DNA from: Bartonella birtlesii IBS 325
GTDB lineage: Bacteria; Pseudomonadota; Alphaproteobacteria; Rhizobiales; Rhizobiaceae
DNA length: 64,000 nt
Assembly: GCF_000273375.1 (NCBI RefSeq)
Contig: NZ_CM001557.1
Coordinates: 1,684,551 to 1,748,550, forward strand
Direction of reading: 5' to 3'
Positions 20,179 through 27,394 of this stretch are shown piece after piece. Every line of letters starts with the position of its first letter. Positions within the stretch are counted from its first letter, which is position 1. Below the pieces are notes generated by a model. The model saw only the letters and a program-made list of their open reading frames with translations. It ran no database searches and was not told the origin of the DNA. A program made the position numbers and the translations under genes.

Positions 20179-20199
20179 CTATTAATAGACTATTAATAG
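20179..20199. promoter_or_regulatory. Twin 10-bp palindromes, probable operator
   Basis: CTATTAATAG occurs twice (20179-20188 and 20190-20199), separated by one base. The copies are 11 bp apart, one helical turn, a geometry suited to cooperative dimer binding on one DNA face. The site lies between the divergent DUF475 gene (start 20120) and the XRE regulator (start 20476). The bound protein is unknown; the neighbouring XRE protein is a natural candidate. Confidence 0.5.
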
Positions 20200-20390
20200 A
20201 AAAACAGATAAAATCTACATGGCATTTTTATATGGAATTCCCTTTAGAAAAAACAAGAAAAGAATCAGTAATTTTACTATTCTGTTAAAAAATAAGCACG
20301 AATCCTAGATAAGATTGCAACGTAACAATTCAAAAACTACTTTCTATCCACTAAAATTAAAAAAAATAACGGAAAATAAAACTATAAATA

Positions 20391-20418
20391 TTGACATTAC
20401 ATCGTGAGATATTAATAC
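20391..20418 (+). promoter_or_regulatory. Sigma-70-type promoter of the XRE gene at 20476
   Basis: TTGACA at 20391-20396 is a perfect -35 box. TAATAC at 20413-20418 is a good -10 box after a 16-base spacer. The expected transcript start near 20425 leaves a leader of about 50 bases with a GGGAG ribosome site before the GTG start. Confidence 0.6.
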
Positions 20419-20475
20419 ATAGTGTGCCTTTATTGGCTAAACTATACCATGATGATTTACTGAGGGAGATAATTC

Positions 20476-21015
20476 GTGGCACGTCCTGAAACTGAATCGA
20501 AAACTATATTTGGCAAGCGTTTACGTTATGTACGTCTCGCTTTAGGAGATCCATCACGTGAAACTTTAGCTAAAAGTTTTAGTATGACAAAAAACTCTAT
20601 CGCTTTTTATGAACGTGGAGAAAGAGAACCTAACCTTAGTGTTTTACAAACATACCGTACATTATACGGTGTCAATATTAATTGGCTTTTAACCGGACAA
20701 GGAAAAATGTTTGACACTGAGTATACCAAAGGTGACTTTGATTGGAACTATTTTATAAAAAAAATCGAAGGACTTGAAGAAATTCTTGCCAAGAATGATC
20801 GTAGTGAAAACCTAAATAAAGAAAAAATTGATAGTTCTTACGAAAAATTGCAGCAATACTTGTCAAAACAGAGCTTGTCGAATGGTCTTAATCCAAAATC
20901 TGCAAGTTCTCTTATGGATATGAAAGCAAAAATGGCTAATTCTTACACCCTTAGCCTGTTCATTGATCTACTCATTCGAAGTGCATCACAAAAAGAAGTT
21001 ATAGCCAATCAATAA
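20476..21015 (+). CDS. XRE-family DNA-binding regulator (phage-repressor-like)
   Basis: 179 aa. An N-terminal helix-turn-helix domain (about residues 11-66) reads FGKRLRYVRLALGD..SRETLAKSFSMTKNSIAFYERGEREPNLSVLQTY, the Cro/CI fold also seen in P22 C2-like regulators. The family word NINWLLTGQG follows at about 68-77. The C-terminal half is charged and helical with no peptidase motif, so it is not a LexA-type self-cleaving repressor. GTG at 20476 follows GAGGGAG. A strong promoter is visible at 20391-20418, and a 12-bp inverted repeat follows the gene. It lies in an accessory segment and is probably of phage or plasmid origin. Confidence 0.82.
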   Translation: MARPETESKTIFGKRLRYVRLALGDPSRETLAKSFSMTKNSIAFYERGEREPNLSVLQTYRTLYGVNINWLLTGQGKMFDTEYTKGDFDWNYFIKKIEGLEEILAKNDRSENLNKEKIDSSYEKLQQYLSKQSLSNGLNPKSASSLMDMKAKMANSYTLSLFIDLLIRSASQKEVIANQ

Positions 21016-21049
21016 GTATTTTTGTTACAAGAAACAGCAAAATACAAAT

Positions 21050-21103
21050 AAACTTTATCAGGGCGGAAAGAACTACCCTTGCTCTTCTATACTGATAAAG
21101 TTT
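21050..21103. repeat. 12-bp perfect inverted repeat with structured 30-base loop
   Basis: AAACTTTATCAG (21050-21061) and CTGATAAAGTTT (21092-21103) are exact reverse complements. The 30-base interval is G+C-richer and contains its own AGGG...CCCT pairing. It starts 35 bases after the XRE stop codon. It could end that transcript as a non-canonical terminator (no T-run follows), be a processed 3' RNA structure, or mark a past insertion site. Confidence 0.75.
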
Positions 21104-21427
21104 CGTGTGTTCTATTTCTATCATAGATAGGTAGTAAATAATTAACTTAACAATAATGAAAAGAAATTTTTTCTAATATAAATAAGACTATAACATCGTT
21201 ATAATTTAAAAAATTGTTTTTATAGTATAAAATACCTATTTATAAATTATTGACAATAAATATTTTCCTGTTAAGAATATACAACCCTCATAGAAATTAT
21301 TGTTTAAGAGCAAAAAATCGAAGGGGAATATATTGACTACTTATTATAGAGACATACCTTAATACTCATAGTCAGAGTGTTTGAATTTTATCCTGCAAAT
21401 TATTGGCTATTTTATAAGGTGGGAAAC

Positions 21428-21607
21428 ATGTATTTTGAGGTGTTTCAAGGTGTTCATAATCAATGGTATTGGCGTTTAATCTCAGGAGATGAACAAAAAA
21501 TTGCCTTCTCTAGCAAAGGTTATCCAACAAAGCAAGATATTCTGGTAAATATTGAGCAGATAAAAGAAGTTACGCATAAGGCTCTTATTAGAGAATTGCA
21601 ATCTTAA
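21428..21607 (+). CDS. DUF1508 (YegP-like) small protein
   Basis: 59 aa. The whole protein is one DUF1508 unit: MYFEVFQGVHNQWYWRLISG, then the KIAFSSKGYPTKQDI portion and a helix ending IKEVTHKAL. The function of the family is not established. The frame opens at a GTG (21377), but ATG at 21428 follows AAGGTGGGAA and matches the domain start, so I use it. It stands alone between two non-coding stretches of the accessory segment. Confidence 0.75.
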   Translation: MYFEVFQGVHNQWYWRLISGDEQKIAFSSKGYPTKQDILVNIEQIKEVTHKALIRELQS

Positions 21608-22223
21608 CGTTTATTAATTATTGAAAATAAAATTTTTTGTTATAGAGAACCTTATGTTGCCCTTTTATGAGGGAAAGAAAAATGATTGATCTTCCCTCAA
21701 AAAGAGAATTTTTATGTAAATTTAATATACAGAAAAATGAGATAAAGCTTCTGGCAGCTTTCATGTTCACTTAAAAAATAATCAAATGACTATTAAAACT
21801 ATAAGCAAAAATGCTTTCAAATATTATACTTTCTCTTTCCCTTAACCATTTCGCCTTCTAGAAAAGAGGCGCTCTCCTTTCTTGCGCTTACCTATTATTT
21901 CCTTTCATGCCTTTTTCATTTAAACCATTTTCATAATATACTTTCTTTTCTAAACAAACACATGACCTCAAATATTGTTTGAGGCAATATATATCACCAA
22001 AAAACAATGACATTTTCATAAAAGGCTATGAAATCATATAAATTCTCAATAATCTTAACATAGCTATAAGCTTGAATAATATAAAAAATACAACCCTATC
22101 ACCAAATCAACATTCACTTTTTAAAAAAATTTATCTCTCTCGTTATCCCTAACCTCTTGCATTCCTTTCTGAATACTCTCAAAATCTTTCATAGACAGTT
22201 CCAATGCAAAAAAATAAACACAA
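21608..22223. other. Non-coding stretch, nothing recognised
   Basis: About 620 bases of A+T-rich sequence with no credible gene. The 411 bases before 21428 are similar and hold only the inverted repeat at 21050-21103. No tRNA, terminator or repeat was found here. Confidence 0.45.
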
Positions 22224-22538
22224 TCACTTTTTTGTATGATCTTCAGATTTAATTCCTTCCTGATATTGTTTTATAACTTCCTCGTATTGCGTAACTTGTT
22301 TTTTCAGTTTTTCAATTGTTTGATCGCGTCTTTTAATCACCATACTCTGCTCTCTAATCGCTCTATCTCGTTCTTCAGTCATCTTCATAGAATCTCTTAA
22401 AAATTCATGCTTGATCTTTCTTGAATGTTCTTTAAGAGCTTTAACCTGATTACGATAATAAAGAGAAAACCGAAATGTGATGCCACTAAAAAACAAAACG
22501 ACAATCACCACTCCTAATAAAATGTCATTTACACTCAT
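22224..22538 (-). CDS. Hypothetical membrane-anchored coiled-coil protein
   Basis: 104 aa, not recognised as a family. One N-terminal transmembrane helix (ILLGVVIVVLFFSGITFRF, about 6-24) is followed by a long, highly charged, probably coiled-coil segment (about 30-95: EERDRAIREQSMVIKRRDQT). Topology is like phage spanin or ZapG-type small proteins, but no motif decides. ATG at 22538 follows GGAG and overlaps the stop of the preceding gene by four bases (ATGA), so the two form a coupled pair. Confidence 0.55.
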   Translation of the reverse strand: MSVNDILLGVVIVVLFFSGITFRFSLYYRNQVKALKEHSRKIKHEFLRDSMKMTEERDRAIREQSMVIKRRDQTIEKLKKQVTQYEEVIKQYQEGIKSEDHTKK

Positions 22539-23401
22539 GTTGATCTCCTTTTATTACCATTGAGCTGATTATTTCGACCAGTTCTTTTGTCTCGCTCTCC
22601 ATCAAAAAAATGCAAAAAATTGTATGCCAAGTGCAACAACACACGCTTGGTCCCTTTATTCACTTCATCAAAACACGCTAAAAACTGATCAAAAACAGTT
22701 TCATAAAAACTGCCTAAATCCTTCTTCTCATACAAACTATTTGCAGCATACTTGTTTATAAAAAACGCAAAAGCACAAATGTTCTCAAACAACGCTAATG
22801 ATAAGACTCGCTCAAAAAATCCCTCCCCCACATCATTTTTGCCTAGATTTTTTGCACCATCTAAAATATAGCTTCCTATGAAAATACCTTTTTCATTGCG
22901 AAAATCTTCACGGTTATAACCTACAATACAACCATAAAACTCTGCTCTATTACAAACCTTTGCATAAACATAAATTAAAACATCGATATAACTTTTAGAA
23001 CTTTTGAAAATTTCTACAAAATGATAAACATGAACATAAACGTCAGCATGTGCATTGCTATAAATCGAAAGATTATAATAAATCTTTTCCTTGTAAACAT
23101 ACAATCCACCGCAAACCCCTCCACTATCGCACATCTGTGCACTACTACACACAGAGACAATGCTAAAAACAGGTAATATACAATATATCTGTCTACCTTC
23201 ATAAACATAGCTGTTTGTGCAAATAGAAACATCATTAAAAAATATAGTGTCAACCCAAACACGTTCATTTTTGATAAAGCCTCTGCTATCTATATGATAT
23301 TTTCCCCAATAATCACCTTCATGATTGAAAATGCCTTCATATTTAAAAAAATCATAAAGATTACTTTTTTTGATATTTCTAAACTCTCTTAACCCACCCA
23401 T
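22535..23401 (-). CDS. Hypothetical protein, first gene of a coupled pair
   Basis: 288 aa from ATG 23401 (a GTG at 23413 is possible). No family is recognised. It is soluble, very rich in Tyr, Phe and Cys in the first 200 residues (QIYCILPVFSIVSVCSSAQM) and has a basic, Asn-rich tail (RTGRNNQLNGNKRRS). No signal peptide is visible. Coupled by ATGA overlap to the membrane coiled-coil gene downstream, which suggests a shared function. It is in an accessory region next to phage-type regulators, so it may be cargo or a defence or lysogeny gene; that is inference only. Confidence 0.5.
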   Translation of the reverse strand: MGGLREFRNIKKSNLYDFFKYEGIFNHEGDYWGKYHIDSRGFIKNERVWVDTIFFNDVSICTNSYVYEGRQIYCILPVFSIVSVCSSAQMCDSGGVCGGLYVYKEKIYYNLSIYSNAHADVYVHVYHFVEIFKSSKSYIDVLIYVYAKVCNRAEFYGCIVGYNREDFRNEKGIFIGSYILDGAKNLGKNDVGEGFFERVLSLALFENICAFAFFINKYAANSLYEKKDLGSFYETVFDQFLACFDEVNKGTKRVLLHLAYNFLHFFDGERDKRTGRNNQLNGNKRRST

Positions 23402-23868
23402 GTGATACACCACTTGATAGTAATCTAATCTCTTAAAAATAAAAGAAAATCTAGGGCTCCATACCCATGAATTTTTATCTTCCTACAGCCATGATCTTTT
23501 TTCTTAAGACCATAAAGCCCCGCTATATCCACATACCGAATGCAGAAATTTCTTATAAAAGCCAATGTTGGAGTATATCTTGATTTATAATGATGCTGCG
23601 TATACTATTAGTAATATTTCATGAACACACCAAGTGTATTTCCGTCTCTGGTTATACGCGCCCGCTCTGTCATAATCGTGAAACTAAGCAAGCATTTTTT
23701 ATTGTTTCGAATCCGAAAGTGTATGGAGACATTTTGTTAATTAAAAACAACTCTGTATCCTTCATAAGCGAAAAGCTACGCATGGGTATTTTCACGTTCC
23801 TTGTTTCATATATCCTAGATTCGCAGCGTAATATTAACGCTATAGCGTAAATGTGTAAAGGTCTAAAA
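23402..23868. other. Divergent intergenic region with inverted repeats
   Basis: About 470 bases between a minus-strand unknown gene and the plus-strand XRE gene. An inverted repeat GCGTATA (23598-23604) / TATACGC (23653-23659) encloses a small ACAC/GTGT hairpin. Another possible pairing is GAAAC/GTTTC near 23680-23706. At the right end lie AGCGT/ACGCT operator half-sites (listed separately). An 86-codon frame spans 23590-23850 but has no ribosome site. Confidence 0.45.
23825..23848. promoter_or_regulatory. Operator with three AGCGT/ACGCT half-sites
   Basis: AGCGT (23825-23829), ACGCT (23837-23841) and AGCGT (23844-23848) make two overlapping inverted repeats. The right-hand pair is a perfect 12-bp palindrome, ACGCTATAGCGT (23837-23848). 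The site lies 20-44 bases upstream of the XRE start at 23869, where an autoregulatory operator is expected. A related AACGC..GCGTT palindrome lies on the other side of the gene. Confidence 0.55.
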
Positions 23869-24183
23869 ATGAAAAAGACTGAAAAAGATTGGTTCCAACG
23901 CTTAATTGAATTAATAGAAAGTGACGGACGCACAATGATTCAAATAAGTAAAGCAGCAGGCTGTGGGCAAAACTACGTACAACAAATGATAAAGGGAGGG
24001 AAAAGACCCTCTGTCGATAAGCTTATGGCTATTCTTAACACACTCGGAAATGCTAGCGCCATATATGTGATAACTGGTTTTAACATCTCCGATGAAGATT
24101 TAAAACTTATCGCTTTGATTTCGTCTGGAGATAAAAAGAAGATTGAAGCTTTAAACGTTCTGTTGACTGAGCAGAAGCTGTAG
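23869..24183 (+). CDS. XRE-family small DNA-binding protein
   Basis: 104 aa from ATG 23869, preceded by AAAGGT (an ATG 18 bases earlier is poorly placed). Residues about 5-60 are a helix-turn-helix: IELIESDGRTMIQISKAAGC, then GQNYVQQMIKGGKRPSVDKL. The tail (about 75-104) is short and helical, without a peptidase or sensory domain. The domain resembles short phage repressors. Bartonella also has a known set of small XRE proteins (Trp) encoded behind Brt RNAs; membership here is only a suggestion. Palindromic operators flank the gene. Confidence 0.75.
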   Translation: MKKTEKDWFQRLIELIESDGRTMIQISKAAGCGQNYVQQMIKGGKRPSVDKLMAILNTLGNASAIYVITGFNISDEDLKLIALISSGDKKKIEALNVLLTEQKL

Positions 24184-24289
24184 AATCTTCTACTATTTTC
24201 AATATCTCTTGCTTTTGAGCCGTAGACAAGGCCTCCCATTTGACAATAATATCAGATAAAGCTGAATCAAATTTTTCGTCATTCTTCAT
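24107..24289 (-). CDS. Small protein convergent with and overlapping the XRE gene
   Basis: 60 aa, starting at ATG 24289 eight bases after GGAG. Sequence MKNDEKFDSALSDIIVKWEA, then LSTAQKQEILKIVEDS and a basic tail: helical and acidic at first. It overlaps the 3' end of the XRE gene by 77 bases on the opposite strand. Its presumed promoter (TATAAA near 24330) is covered by an AACGC..GCGTT palindrome like that before the XRE gene, suggesting control by the XRE protein. Family unknown; it may be a phage-type small regulator or antitoxin-like partner. Confidence 0.45.
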   Translation of the reverse strand: MKNDEKFDSALSDIIVKWEALSTAQKQEILKIVEDSTASAQSTERLKLQSSFYLQTKSKR

Positions 24290-24317
24290 AGTTATACTCC
24301 ATGTAGTCAAACTATAT

Positions 24318-24331
24318 AACGCGAAAGCGTT
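24318..24331. promoter_or_regulatory. AACGC-GAAA-GCGTT palindrome, probable second operator
   Basis: AACGC and GCGTT are exact reverse complements around GAAA. The half-site resembles the ACGCT/AGCGT half-sites at 23825-23848. It sits just downstream of a TATAAA box on the minus strand and 29 bases upstream of the small gene's start, so bound protein would block that promoter. Confidence 0.5.
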
Positions 24332-24660
24332 TATACATATTCCATACCTTAGAAAAAATATGTAATTAGGCAGTATGGAAGCAGTTTTATACAAACAGGT
24401 TTTATAAAATCAGATAAAATTCTGTTGTTTATGTACCATGATGAAACAGAAAACATCGCAAGGTCCAGACTTTTTTATGAAAAAATTGGCATCATCACTT
24501 TTATCAACAACGTTAATAACGTTACGCAAATTTTGTGATTCGAACCAATAGCGAATCGATACAAAAATACCTATAAAGACCTTGCTGGTCTCCATGTGAA
24601 AAAATACAAAAAAGTCTATTTTGAAAGAAAAATATATCACAATTTTATTTTACACTGAAC

Positions 24661-24963
24661 TATCTATGTTTTCTAAACGATATCGCAAGGCTAGAACATA
24701 ACAACGTGATACGTGTAGCCCTCATGAATAACAGCACTATCTACAATTTTACGATATACTTTCAAAAAAGGCCGTCTTCTCTCTGAAATCCTCTTCGAAA
24801 TACTAACATAGAGATCTATCATGAACGAAAATGGCAATACTTAAAAAGAGATAATGGGTCAAGCCCTAATGATACCTGCATGCACATTGCACAAATATTT
24901 ACCAAAAGAATAACGGATTCCCAGCTTGAAAAAAGAAAAGACGACAGATGTCGTCATTATTAA
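24661..24963 (+). pseudogene. Decayed coding stretch in shifted frames, family uncertain
   Basis: Coding-like text continues through this stretch in three successive frames: DIARLEHNNVIRVALMNNS (frame ending at TGA 24784), FKKGRLLSEILFEILT (ending near 24811) and IEIYHERKWQYLKRDNGSS...DTCMHIAQIFTKRITDSQLEK, ending at TAA 24961-24963. This fits one gene broken by two frameshifts. The first fragment is reminiscent of the helix-turn-helix start of phage Rha/antirepressor proteins, but the match is too short to name it. Confidence 0.33.
24929..24955 (-). terminator. Rho-independent terminator without an obvious gene
   Basis: Perfect 7-bp stem GACGACA/TGTCGTC (24940-24946 with 24949-24955) with a two-base loop. 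On the minus strand it is followed by TTTTCTTTTTT. No minus-strand gene ends here; the nearest upstream minus-strand gene is the tRNA at 25375-25451. It may end a long tRNA precursor, an unseen small RNA or a lost gene. Confidence 0.5.
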
Positions 24964-25374
24964 CTACAAAGACGTAATAGAACATATTTTATAAAAAACA
25001 AATAAAAGCCAATTTAAAATAAAAGTTTCCTTCCGATTTTACCTAAAAACGTAAAAAACTTAGAATTCAACCTATTAGAAACAATACGACATTTGCAAAA
25101 AAATAAAGACAATTTATCCCTTATCTCATGAGAAATATCAAGTGTATAATAACCCATGTTGATTCATACAAGTGTGACACTTATCATCAATAAAAGCCTT
25201 TTTGACTAAATAAAAAAGAGAGCGTAACATGACTCTATACAAAAATCATATAGAAAATCCTTTGCAAAAGAATAACCAAAAATAAAAAGAATTTAGGATA
25301 AACAGAAAAGCAAACTAGAAGAATTACAGAACTCCTAATCCCGAAATTTTCACCTAACCTATTATTTTATGGGA

Positions 25375-25451
25375 TGGTGGGCCCGGAGGGACTCGAACCC
25401 CCAACCAAGCGGTTATGAGCCGCTGGCTCTAACCAATTGAGCTACAGGCCC
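25375..25451 (-). tRNA. tRNA with CAU anticodon, probably tRNA-Ile2
   Basis: Full cloverleaf on the minus strand: acceptor GGGCCTG pairs with CGGGCCC, D-arm GCTCAATTGGTTAGAGC, anticodon stem-loop GCGGCTCATAACCGC, T-arm GGTTCGAGTCC and an encoded CCA (25377-25375). The G1-C72 pair rules out initiator tRNA. The CTCATAA-CGCTTGGT section resembles E. coli tRNA-Ile2, whose C34 is modified to lysidine by TilS to read AUA; elongator tRNA-Met is the alternative. Its 3' end faces the accessory segment on the left, as at common integration sites. Confidence 0.93.
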
Positions 25452-25621
25452 CACATAGGTCGCTTCTCTCTAAACTAAAACGCCCAATGATACAAGGGCC
25501 TAGCTAAATTATAACCCATCTTTTTCTCTTTTCTATTAGTTTTTTTTCTAATACTCTAATTTCTTTACAAGCCCCCCTAGAAATGAGAAAGTAGCAAATT
25601 GCTAAATATAAAGGAATAGAT

Positions 25622-26359
25622 ATGAAAAAAACTGTTTTCCACTCGTTGAATCACTATAGAATCAAAATAGCGATTATGGCACTCGCACTACTTGTCAGTT
25701 CACTCCCCCTACACGCTGAAGCAAGCAAAATGAAAAACGCAACAATTACAGTTACTGCAACTGGCGAAAGCCAAGCAGTACCGGATATGGCAATTATCAA
25801 TCTCGCCGTTGTTACTGAGGATAAAACTGCTCAAAAAGCATTAGCAGCAAATAATAAGTCCATGAATGACATTGTTAATGCCTTTAAAAGTAATGGTATC
25901 CAAGCAAACGATTTACAAACATCGGGCTTATCTATTTATCAATCTCACCCCGATAAACATCACGAAAAAAAGAATAACGAAAGACTGTATCATGTTTCAA
26001 ATTCTTTAACAGTACGTATTCGTGATCTTGCCAATGCTGGTAAAATATTTGATCAAGCAATGGCGCTCGGCATTAACTCAGTGAATGGTATTACCTTTAC
26101 CAATGCCGATACAAAGCCATTTTATCAAGAAGCACGTAAAAAAGCTATCACTGAAGCCATTGAAAAAGCTGAAACTATAGCACAAGCAGCAAATTTAAAA
26201 TTAGGAAAAATCATTGAAATCAATGAAAATAATGATAATTATTATCCAAATCCGCGCCTTATGAGCAGTGCATCCCGCGCAAGCTACGCTGATACAAATT
26301 TTTCAGGAGGTGAATTGGGTTATAATGTCAGTGTGACTGTAGTATTTGCTATAGACTAA
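25622..26359 (+). CDS. SIMPL-domain (DUF541) periplasmic protein, BP26/Omp28-like
   Basis: 245 aa with an N-terminal signal peptide (hydrophobic IAIMALALLVSSLPLHA, cleavage about residue 32). The mature part is a SIMPL domain: ATITVTATGESQAVPDMAII near its start and GYNVSVTVVFAID at the end. Brucella BP26/Omp28, an immunodominant periplasmic antigen that forms channel-like oligomers, belongs to this family and is the closest type known from related bacteria. ATG at 25622 follows AAAGGAATAG. It is monocistronic, starting 171 bases from the tRNA gene on the opposite strand. Confidence 0.9.
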   Translation: MKKTVFHSLNHYRIKIAIMALALLVSSLPLHAEASKMKNATITVTATGESQAVPDMAIINLAVVTEDKTAQKALAANNKSMNDIVNAFKSNGIQANDLQTSGLSIYQSHPDKHHEKKNNERLYHVSNSLTVRIRDLANAGKIFDQAMALGINSVNGITFTNADTKPFYQEARKKAITEAIEKAETIAQAANLKLGKIIEINENNDNYYPNPRLMSSASRASYADTNFSGGELGYNVSVTVVFAID

Positions 26360-26398
26360 ATCATACGACCTCATCAGTTATTGCACAAAACAATCATA

Positions 26399-26872
26399 TC
26401 ACCGACCCTCACAAAGAAGACCGGTGATATGGTGGAGATAAGCTTCTTCAGATGATAATTCATCTTCGTAAATTTCTATCTGTTCACGCGCAGAAAATTG
26501 TGTTTGTTGCACCGTCTGCCAATTTCCCGATACCAGTGGATGCCACCATGGAAGGTCTTTGCCCTCATTAATAAGCCGATAAGCACAACTTTCTGGAAGC
26601 CAACGGGCTGTTTTAACAGTTGCAACATCCAACGCTATACAGTTTGAAACAATTGATTGACGATGAACATAATTTTTACACCGACAAGTTTCTCTATCTA
26701 AAAGACGACAAGCAACACTGGTTGCATAAATATCACCCGTATCATCATCTTCTACTTTGTGTAAACAACAGCACCCACACCCGTCACAGAGACTTTCCCA
26801 CTCAGAAAGTGAAATTTCTTCTAGTTTTTTTATTTTCCAAAAGGGAATTTCTTTATTCATAAAATCAGCCAT
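26399..26872 (-). CDS. YcgN/UPF0260 cysteine-cluster protein
   Basis: 157 aa. A conserved N-terminal PFWKxKxLEEISxxEWESLCDGCG block leads into the cysteine cluster CDGCGCCCLHK (about 29-38), with further cysteines at SVACRLLDRETCRCKNY and a W-rich segment LPWWHPLVSG. Members are thought to bind a metal or Fe-S centre through these cysteines; the cellular role is unknown. ATG at 26872 is used; an internal ATG four codons later is possible. Convergent with the SIMPL gene. Confidence 0.88.
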   Translation of the reverse strand: MADFMNKEIPFWKIKKLEEISLSEWESLCDGCGCCCLHKVEDDDTGDIYATSVACRLLDRETCRCKNYVHRQSIVSNCIALDVATVKTARWLPESCAYRLINEGKDLPWWHPLVSGNWQTVQQTQFSAREQIEIYEDELSSEEAYLHHITGLLCEGR

Positions 26873-27394
26873 ATCTTTTTGAAAAAACTATCAAAAAAAT
26901 CAACAAAAGATGTATTCTATTTAGAAAACATCTAATATGCAGAAAATAATGTTTCAAAACACGCAAACTAAAAGATTCGATAACCTAAATGAAATCTTTT
27001 AACTCCCTACATCCCTATAAATCACGCATAAAAATATTCTTGTAGTACGCAAGAAAAAGCGTCTGAATCATAAAAAAGTTAAAACTTTCCCACAACACCA
27101 GCCAATGCTTAAATATCATGTCCCTGAATATATTTAATCCCTGCAGACAAATAACAGCTTCAGAGATCTTCTTTTTTTGAAAAAAAGCCTTATAACTCTA
27201 CCGTACTCTTTGTTGTTTTTATAAACAGCCATACAAAATGTAAAGCAACAAAAAACGCTAGACAACACCAATTTTGCATGAATTGTTTCGCCCTTTCCCT
27301 TTTTCAAAAAAACATTTTAAGAACAACATGACGCACCTTTTTTCCACACTCATCAAAAAAGAGAACATCTTTGAAAAGAGAAAAACTCCTCTAT
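26873..27394. other. Non-coding stretch with doubtful coding debris
   Basis: About 520 bases. On the minus strand around 27020-27160 one frame reads SAGIKYIQGHDI, stop, ALAGVVGKF, stop, LFYDSDAF, which is protein-like but interrupted. It recalls class I cytochrome c wording, yet the order of the pieces does not fit, so no gene is called. Confidence 0.35.

Larger units (their letters stand above)
24290..25374. other. Gap between the small gene and the tRNA, with gene debris
   Basis: About 1.1 kb. It holds the operator at 24318-24331, a decayed coding stretch at 24661-24963 and an orphan minus-strand terminator at 24929-24955. A 61-codon frame starting at ATG 24595 (minus) is possible but has no ribosome site. 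I found no copy of the tRNA 3' end that would mark an attachment site. Confidence 0.45.

Noticed and set aside
23590..23850. 86-codon plus-strand frame before the XRE gene
   Set aside because: No ribosome site, and it overlaps operator palindromes; an equally long frame exists on the other strand.
27020..27190. Fragments ALAGVVGKF and SAGIKYIQG on the minus strand, resembling cytochrome c
   Set aside because: The pieces are in the wrong order for class I cytochrome c, lack a CxxCH motif and are split by stops.
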